Source: Chitinophagaceae bacterium (GTDB lineage: Bacteria > Bacteroidota > Bacteroidia > Chitinophagales > Chitinophagaceae). From it: a stretch of 11,876 nt of DNA. Where the stretch lies: NCBI GenBank assembly GCA_003455235.1, contig DMRT01000338.1, forward strand, positions 1-11,876, read 5' to 3'. The notes beneath the pieces are model-generated. The model searched no databases and was not told the DNA's origin. It worked only from the letters and a program-made list of their open reading frames with translations. Shown one piece after another: positions 7,068 to 11,876 of this stretch. Both the position numbers and the translations under genes were made by a program. The first letter of the stretch is position 1, and the number at the start of each line of letters is the position of its first letter.

Positions 7068-7757
7068 ATGAAACACTTAATTTTTGTTTCTGCAGCCGTT
7101 GGCATTTTTTCAGGAACATCCATTAACGCCAAAGCACAAACCCCGGTCAATACAGTGGCCGAGGCGAATGCCATAAAAAAAACTCCCCAGTTCATCGAAG
7201 GAATAGAAATCAGGCCCGAACCAATCGTTCCGGTTAAGACTCCCATGGCGGCGATCAAAACCGACCGGAAAGCAAAAGTTACTCCCGTTTCATCAACAGG
7301 TAATTCATCGGATATCGAGAACTGCACCTCTCTCCAGTTTAAATATGCCCAGCTGCTGAATGTGGAAGTGGAGGCGCTTGCCAACACCGGGTTATACAAC
7401 TTTATTGAAAAATGGTGGGGCACTCCTTACCGATATGGCGGCGCCACCAAAGACGGTATTGACTGCAGTGCCTATTCAGGCACTTTGATCCATGATGTGT
7501 ACGGAACCATTTTATCACGTACCGCCCGCTCGCAGTACGACGAATGTGAGAAGGTTCGCAAAGACGAATTGCAGGAAGGTGACCTGGTTTTTTTCAGGAC
7601 CCGGAGAGGCGTTAGTCATGTAGGCGTTTACCTGGGTAATGGGTTTTTTACACATGCCAGTACCAGCAGCGGCGTGATGATCAGCAACCTCGAAGAAACG
7701 TATTACAGCAAACGCTACATTGGCGGCGGAAGGATACAAAAAGCGCCTGTTCAGTAA
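7068..7757 (+). CDS. Secreted NlpC/P60 family peptidoglycan endopeptidase
   Basis: This is an exported cysteine peptidase of the NlpC/P60 type, which usually cuts the D-Glu-(meso)diaminopimelate bond in cell-wall stem peptides. The 229-residue protein starts with a signal peptide (about 1-23, cleavage near AKA-QT). A low-complexity linker of about 60 residues rich in Pro, Lys and Thr follows. The catalytic domain occupies about 108-225: WWGTPYRYGG (116-125), nucleophile C133 in GIDCSAY, H184 in SHVGVYLGN, and a third polar residue at H196 (THAS). C86, and C160 near the active site, could form a disulfide in the periplasm. No SH3 or LysM wall-binding domain is seen, so targeting must come from the linker or elsewhere. 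The N-terminus is not a lipobox. It stands alone with its own promoter and terminator. Whether it works in growth, division or peptide recycling cannot be told. Confidence 0.92.
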   Translation: MKHLIFVSAAVGIFSGTSINAKAQTPVNTVAEANAIKKTPQFIEGIEIRPEPIVPVKTPMAAIKTDRKAKVTPVSSTGNSSDIENCTSLQFKYAQLLNVEVEALANTGLYNFIEKWWGTPYRYGGATKDGIDCSAYSGTLIHDVYGTILSRTARSQYDECEKVRKDELQEGDLVFFRTRRGVSHVGVYLGNGFFTHASTSSGVMISNLEETYYSKRYIGGGRIQKAPVQ

Positions 7758-7782
7758 GCCACAATTTTATTGGATATGACCG

Positions 7783-7806
7783 GGAGATCAATGGTCTCCT
7801 TTTTTT
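7783..7806 (+). terminator. Rho-independent terminator of the NlpC/P60 gene
   Basis: GGAGAT (7783-7788) pairs with GTCTCC (7794-7799; one G-T pair) around CAATG, followed at once by seven T (7800-7806). It lies 26 nt past the NlpC/P60 stop. It overlaps the stop codon and last codons of the convergent flippase gene. On the minus strand no T run follows the stem, so it acts in one direction only. Confidence 0.85.
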
Positions 7807-9305
7807 ATGACCAGCCTTTTCTGAAAGGCGGCCCATACCGGTTTTACATCGGGCGACAGGTTAAGCAGTTTGGTTCCGGCCGCAAAGATCAGCAGGAAAA
7901 AACAACTGCGGCAAACCATACCCACAAAACCGTGCAGGTTCCTGAACAGGAAATAACAGGCCGTATACCCCAGGGCGCCAAGCAGGATGGTATATATTGT
8001 TTTAACAGTAAAAGGCTGCAACCGGAACCGGCTGTACAAAAACCAATACCGGATGCCGTTATAAATGGTGAAGGTGATGAGGTTGGCAATGGCCGGGCCG
8101 GTAACCCCGAAATAATATTTGGTGAGTACATAGTTCAGCGGCAGGGTAACGGAAAGAAGAATGACGCCGGTAATAAAGTCAAAACGCCACAGGGTTGAAG
8201 TGGCAATGATCTGTGTGTTCACTCCGGTGCCCATGTCCACAATACGCATCAGTCCGATGAAAAAGAATACCCAGGCCGCTTCCAGGTAACGGTGCTGCAG
8301 GTTAAAATTCAGCACGGCATCATCAAAGTTCATCCAGATGAGCGCAAACATGGCGGTAGAAAAAATAAGCAGGTTGATAGACGAGCTGTGATAGATACGG
8401 CTGATCTTCGGCATGTCTTTGTTCTTCCAGGCCTGCGACAGCGGACCAATGGAAGATGAGATAACACCCCGCTGTGGCGCCTGTATGAGGCTGGCAATGT
8501 TTTGCGCCAGTGTGTATACACCGGCCAGCGCCAGCCCGTCGGGCAGTACGGCTGCAATGATAATGGTGTCCACCACCATGGAGATGGTAAATACCAGGCT
8601 CCCTCCATACACAAATGAAATGAGTGCAATGATCTTGCGGAAAAATTTTTTGGTTACCCGGCTGGGTGAAACCGTAAAAGAAACCTGTTTACTGTACAGC
8701 AGGTAAAACAGTAAAATGGCCGCCACGGCCAGGAAGGTGAATGAATAAAGTTTGATGAACACGTCGAACGAAGCGATGATACCGGTAAAACTTAAAACGA
8801 TGAGCAGCGTGGTGAGCAGCCGGAACTGAACCTCTTTCAAAAAATTGGTGAGTACCGACCGTTTCAGTTGCCAGGCATAGGCTTCCAGCACGGTAAAAAA
8901 AGTAAGCCCCATTCCGAACGGGAAAATATAATAGTAATACTTAACGAGGTCGGGCGAATTGGTGCCGTATTTACGGATCACCAGGTCTTTGAATACGAGG
9001 CCGGCGATGATGACCAGGCAAAACCCCAGCAGGGAAACCAGCAGGGCCCAGCTGAGCATATCATTTTTTTTACGGGGGAGGTTGTCGGTGTAATAGGGAT
9101 AGAACTTATAGATATATGCCACCATGCCCAGGTTGGCAAATGAATACATGATATTGGCTATGGCCATGAAAATACCGGTGAGTCCGTACTCGGCCTGGGT
9201 AAATCCTCCCTGGCGGGTGAACAGGAAAGTATTGATAAAACCGATCGCAAAACCGATATATACCACCACAGAGGAAACAATGCTTTGCTTTCGGATCTCC
9301 GACAT
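7788..9305 (-). CDS. Polysaccharide flippase, MOP superfamily (Wzx/RfbX-like)
   Basis: This multi-pass inner-membrane protein is predicted to flip lipid-linked sugars across the cytoplasmic membrane for O-antigen, capsule or other glycan assembly. The 505 residues carry about 12-14 hydrophobic segments, in the usual size range for Wzx-like proteins. The N-terminus (SIVSSVVVYIGFAIGFINTFLFTRQGG, given here only as the features of residues 8-34: one membrane helix then a loop ending in Gly-Gly) and the central QAPQRGVISS stretch (about 280) are typical of Bacteroidetes oligosaccharide flippases. The first ATG is used; it follows the M1 peptidase stop by 19 nt, so the two genes are probably co-transcribed with this one second. 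No glycosyltransferase or polymerase gene is next to it, so the substrate is unknown, and an orphan location is unusual for a dedicated Wzx. Other MOP exporters (such as MurJ or MATE drug efflux) fit less well. Confidence 0.85.
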   Translation of the reverse strand: MSEIRKQSIVSSVVVYIGFAIGFINTFLFTRQGGFTQAEYGLTGIFMAIANIMYSFANLGMVAYIYKFYPYYTDNLPRKKNDMLSWALLVSLLGFCLVIIAGLVFKDLVIRKYGTNSPDLVKYYYYIFPFGMGLTFFTVLEAYAWQLKRSVLTNFLKEVQFRLLTTLLIVLSFTGIIASFDVFIKLYSFTFLAVAAILLFYLLYSKQVSFTVSPSRVTKKFFRKIIALISFVYGGSLVFTISMVVDTIIIAAVLPDGLALAGVYTLAQNIASLIQAPQRGVISSSIGPLSQAWKNKDMPKISRIYHSSSINLLIFSTAMFALIWMNFDDAVLNFNLQHRYLEAAWVFFFIGLMRIVDMGTGVNTQIIATSTLWRFDFITGVILLSVTLPLNYVLTKYYFGVTGPAIANLITFTIYNGIRYWFLYSRFRLQPFTVKTIYTILLGALGYTACYFLFRNLHGFVGMVCRSCFFLLIFAAGTKLLNLSPDVKPVWAAFQKRLVIKKGDH

Positions 9306-9324
9306 AGTTTAGTTTGTCCCGAAA

Positions 9325-10989
9325 TTACTCTGTCTTTTTTGTTTTGATGTAAAAATTTGAATCCACCGTAAAGCTGTTATCACCTTCGGGATAGAGGTCA
9401 AGCGTTTTCCATTCTTCGGTGGGCTTTATCCACTGCACCGTTTTGAATGTTACTTTCAGCGGCATATTAAATCCCGGAACGCAACTGGTATAGCGGTAGG
9501 AGAGTTTGTTTCCCTCCACTTTGTATTCGAGTACGGGTATTTGTGTGGTGCGCAGGTATTGGTCAAACACCTTGCTGAAATCGATCCGGCTTTCTTTGCT
9601 GATATAGGTTTCCACCTGCTGGGTGGTTACCGTCTGGTGGTAAAAGGTTTTGTTCAGGCCCCGCAGTATCTGCCTGAATTTCTCATCGTCATTCACTACC
9701 TGGCGGATGGTATGCAGCATATTGCCACCCTTGTAATACATATCACCGCTCCCTTCCTGGTTTACGTTGTACGCACCAATGATGGGGATATCATTGGTAA
9801 TGTTCTTGCGGGTACCCTGTACATATGCATTACCGGCTTCTTTGCCATAGAAATAATCGGTAAACAATGTTTCGCTGTAATTGGTGAAGCTCTCGTGTAT
9901 CCACATGTCGGCAATGTCTTTAGAGGTAATGTTGTTGGCAAACCATTCGTGGCCGCTTTCGTGCACAATGATGAAATCCCATTTCAATCCCCAGCCGCTT
10001 CCACTCAGGTCGCTGCCGCGGTATCCATTGCGGTAGCCGTTGCCATAAGCAGTAGCGCTCTGGTGTTCCATGCCCAGGTGTGGCGCTTCTACCAGTTTGT
10101 AACCGTCTTCATAAAAAGGATAGGGGCCAAACCAATGCTCAAATGCCTTCATCATCCGAGGTGCATCTTTAAATTGCTCTTTGGCTTTGTCCAGGTTCTC
10201 CTGCAATACCCAGTAATCCATATCCAGTTTTCCTTTTTCACCCGGGTATACTTCTCCAAAATGAACATACTTACCAATGTAGGGAATGATGTTATAGTTG
10301 TTGATGGGGTTTGTTACCGCCCAGCTGTAGGTGCTGGTACCATCCCCGTTTGCCTGTTTTCCCCTGAATCGTCCATTGCCCACGGCAGTAAGACTGTCGG
10401 GCACCACCATGTGCAGGGCGGCGCTGTCGGGTTCGTCGCTCTGGTGATCCTTGCAGGGATACCATACGCTGGCGCCCAGGCCCTGGCAGGCCACGCTCAT
10501 CCAGGGACTTCCATCCTTGCTTTTTCTCCAGATCCAGCCACCATCCCATGGGGGGCGAACGGCTTCTCTCGGTTTACCATGAAAATAAAAAGCAAGGGAT
10601 CGCGGCCCGGGTTTGATCTTGTATTTTTTTGCCGGGTCACGCAGTTCCACCCAGTATACATTTCCTTCCCGGCGGAAGGAAAATGAATTCTTGTTTTCGG
10701 TAACACTGTCGAGTATCATCGGTTCCTGCAGGTCAATCTGCATGATGTAAACCCCTTTGTCGAACAGGCTGATGATGTTTTTGCCGGCAATGGTTTTGCT
10801 TGTATAATCCGGTTTTACCGTGATGTCATACTTCAGCACTTCCCAGCTGGTTCTTTCCGGCCGCAGCGATCCCCGAAGGGTATCGGCATGCGTGAATCCC
10901 TTTTTCTGATTCAGCGGTTGCGCCTGTGCGGAAGCGACCAGTAAAAAGTTAAAAACCAAAATGGATGCGATTCCGGTGATCTGCCTCAT
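9325..10989 (-). CDS. Secreted M1 family zinc metallopeptidase (aminopeptidase-like)
   Basis: This exported zinc peptidase is predicted to trim amino acids from the N-termini of peptides in the periplasm. A signal peptide spans about 1-23 (cleavage near AQA-QP). An N-terminal beta domain (about 45-250) is followed by the thermolysin-like catalytic domain. Zinc ligands are H343 and H347 of H343-E-S-G-H347 and E366, with the standard 18-residue spacing; E344 is the general base. The transition-state tyrosine is Y418 or Y419 in GDMYYKGG. The substrate-recognition motif is GMEH (306-309), where classical enzymes have G-x-M-E-N. At 554 residues it ends soon after the catalytic domain and lacks the long helical C-terminal domain of PepN or ERAP. 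About 60 beta-rich residues follow (about 485-550). ATG at 10989 begins the signal peptide. It is first in a likely two-gene unit with the flippase and is divergent from the lipoprotein gene. No good promoter element was identified. Confidence 0.92.
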   Translation of the reverse strand: MRQITGIASILVFNFLLVASAQAQPLNQKKGFTHADTLRGSLRPERTSWEVLKYDITVKPDYTSKTIAGKNIISLFDKGVYIMQIDLQEPMILDSVTENKNSFSFRREGNVYWVELRDPAKKYKIKPGPRSLAFYFHGKPREAVRPPWDGGWIWRKSKDGSPWMSVACQGLGASVWYPCKDHQSDEPDSAALHMVVPDSLTAVGNGRFRGKQANGDGTSTYSWAVTNPINNYNIIPYIGKYVHFGEVYPGEKGKLDMDYWVLQENLDKAKEQFKDAPRMMKAFEHWFGPYPFYEDGYKLVEAPHLGMEHQSATAYGNGYRNGYRGSDLSGSGWGLKWDFIIVHESGHEWFANNITSKDIADMWIHESFTNYSETLFTDYFYGKEAGNAYVQGTRKNITNDIPIIGAYNVNQEGSGDMYYKGGNMLHTIRQVVNDDEKFRQILRGLNKTFYHQTVTTQQVETYISKESRIDFSKVFDQYLRTTQIPVLEYKVEGNKLSYRYTSCVPGFNMPLKVTFKTVQWIKPTEEWKTLDLYPEGDNSFTVDSNFYIKTKKTE

Positions 10990-11035
10990 GTATATTTATT
11001 TATAAATGCTAATTTAGATTTCTTTCTGATTGCAG

Positions 11036-11876
11036 ATGCACCGTTCAACAAATAAATACAAAGCTGGTTGCCCGCATCCCTGGAAGGGAAGTTATTTAAA
11101 GACCCCGCAACCGGCACTCGGCATCCGGTATCCGGTGCCCTTCATCCTCTATCTGATATTTAGTCTCGGCATATCTGGTATCCTCCTTTCCTGCAATTCT
11201 CACAGGCATTCCGATAAAAAGATATTCCGTTATAATGAAAGCAGCGGGCTGGCTTCGCTGGACCCTGCCTTTGCAAAAAACAAGCAGGTAATGTGGGCGG
11301 TGCACCAGCTGTACAATACCCTGGTGGAGATCGACAGCAATATGCAGATCAAACCATCGCTGGCAAAAAGCTGGGAGGTATCTGATGATAACCTCCGGTT
11401 TACCTTTCACCTGCGGACCGATGTTTTTTTTACCGATGATGCCTGTTTTAAACAGGGCAGGGGAAGAAAACTGACGGCCAGGGATGTTCAGTACAGCTTC
11501 AGCAGAATCATGGACAAAAGCACCGCCAGCCCGGGTGCCTGGATATTCAACAACCGGGTGGATTCCGTTCATGCATTCACAGCGGTTGACGACAGCACGT
11601 TCCGGTTAACACTTATTCATCCCTTCCAGTCCATCCTCGGTATCCTCAGCATGCAATACTGTTCGGTGATTCCGAAGGAAGCGGTGGACATGTATAAAAC
11701 GGATTTTCGACGGCACCCCGTGGGCACAGGGCCTTTTAGTTTTGTGGCCTGGGAAGAAGGGCAGGCACTGATCTTAAAAAAGAACCTGCAGTATTTTGAA
11801 ACAGATGCCAGCGGCAACCGCCTCCCTTATCTCGATGGCATTGCCGTTTCGTTTCACGACAGCAAGGCCACGGAGT
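11036..11876 (+). CDS. ABC-transporter substrate-binding lipoprotein, family 5 (OppA/DppA-like), 3' end cut
   Basis: This is a predicted envelope lipoprotein that captures a solute, typically di/oligopeptides or nickel, for an ABC importer. The first 280 codons are visible of an expected 500-600. The lipobox is ILLSC with C53 as the lipidated residue. Family hallmarks are QLYNTLVEID (91-100), PSLAKSWEVSDDNLRFTF (107-124), LTARDVQYSF (146-155) and PVGTGPFSFVAWEEG (228-242), followed by a long-chain binding-fold segment to the window edge. The start is uncertain. ATG at 11036 is the only upstream ATG but gives a signal peptide of 52 residues, whose first part (28-34) is encoded by the repeat at 11120-11136. 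GTG at 11135 (residue 34) would give a compact hydrophobic signal but no basic n-region. No partner permease genes are within the window. Substrate cannot be read from the sequence. Confidence 0.85.
   Translation, partial: MHRSTNKYKAGCPHPWKGSYLKTPQPALGIRYPVPFILYLIFSLGISGILLSCNSHRHSDKKIFRYNESSGLASLDPAFAKNKQVMWAVHQLYNTLVEIDSNMQIKPSLAKSWEVSDDNLRFTFHLRTDVFFTDDACFKQGRGRKLTARDVQYSFSRIMDKSTASPGAWIFNNRVDSVHAFTAVDDSTFRLTLIHPFQSILGILSMQYCSVIPKEAVDMYKTDFRRHPVGTGPFSFVAWEEGQALILKKNLQYFETDASGNRLPYLDGIAVSFHDSKATE
11120..11136 (+). repeat. Second copy of the GGCATCC(A/G)GTATCCGGT repeat
   Basis: This 17-nt string matches 6798-6814 at 16 of 17 positions. Here it lies within the open frame of the substrate-binding lipoprotein, just before its hydrophobic signal segment. 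A looser relative (GGCATATCTGGTATCC) follows at 11169-11184, inside the signal-peptide codons. Two copies in 12 kb suggest a dispersed short repeat, but by eye alone the number of genome copies is unknown. Confidence 0.5.

Noticed and set aside
9541..10686. 381-codon open frame on the plus strand
   Set aside because: It lies wholly antisense to the M1 peptidase, which has clear catalytic motifs. The translation has no recognisable family features.
11096..11572. 158-codon minus-strand frame opposite the lipoprotein gene
   Set aside because: The plus-strand frame shows a lipobox and clear family-5 binding-protein motifs. The antisense frame shows none.
1..11876. CRISPR array, tRNA/rRNA, insertion sequence, toxin-antitoxin or defence genes
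   Set aside because: No regularly spaced repeats, no RNA-gene cores and no transposase, nuclease or helicase-type accessory genes were seen on either strand. All the long, well-supported frames are housekeeping or envelope genes.

Overview
The window reads as chromosomal DNA from a Bacteroidetes bacterium, most likely a Chitinophaga/Niastella-like (Chitinophagaceae) relative. The evidence is the protein types (futalosine-pathway MqnE, a DnaE of about 1200 residues with a full PHP domain, a GMEH-type M1 peptidase), start codons without Shine-Dalgarno sequences, and Bacteroidetes-type promoter elements (TTG, about 20 nt, TAnnTTTG). No database search was possible, so the taxonomy is inference.

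Layout, left to right: (1) the 3'-truncated mqnE gene for menaquinone biosynthesis on the minus strand, divergent from (2) a nupG-type nucleoside:H+ symporter on the plus strand. (3) trxA (thioredoxin) and (4) dnaE (replicative DNA polymerase III alpha) are both on the minus strand. They are separated by a 292-nt gap that holds a weak terminator for dnaE and a promoter element for trxA. (5) A 363-nt gene-free region holds degenerate intergenic repeats and the best promoter of the window, and leads through a leader of about 130 nt into (6) a secreted NlpC/P60 cell-wall peptidase on the plus strand. (7) A MOP-type polysaccharide flippase and (8) a secreted M1 metallopeptidase lie on the minus strand, 19 nt apart, and look like one transcription unit with the peptidase first. 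(9) A family-5 ABC-transporter substrate-binding lipoprotein starts at the right end on the plus strand and runs out of the window.

The genes do not form one pathway. They are a mix of core housekeeping functions (replication, redox, quinone synthesis) and cell-envelope functions (cell-wall peptidase, flippase, exported peptidase, solute capture). Possible functional links are limited to mqnE/nupG (nucleoside chemistry; speculative) and the peptidase/flippase pair (envelope).

I found no mobile element, CRISPR array, RNA gene, toxin-antitoxin or defence system, and no convincing undescribed system. The points most worth a second look are a short repeat shared by two distant places (before dnaE, and inside the predicted N-terminus of the right-end lipoprotein), the complete PHP metal-ligand set in DnaE, and the long leader of the NlpC/P60 gene.
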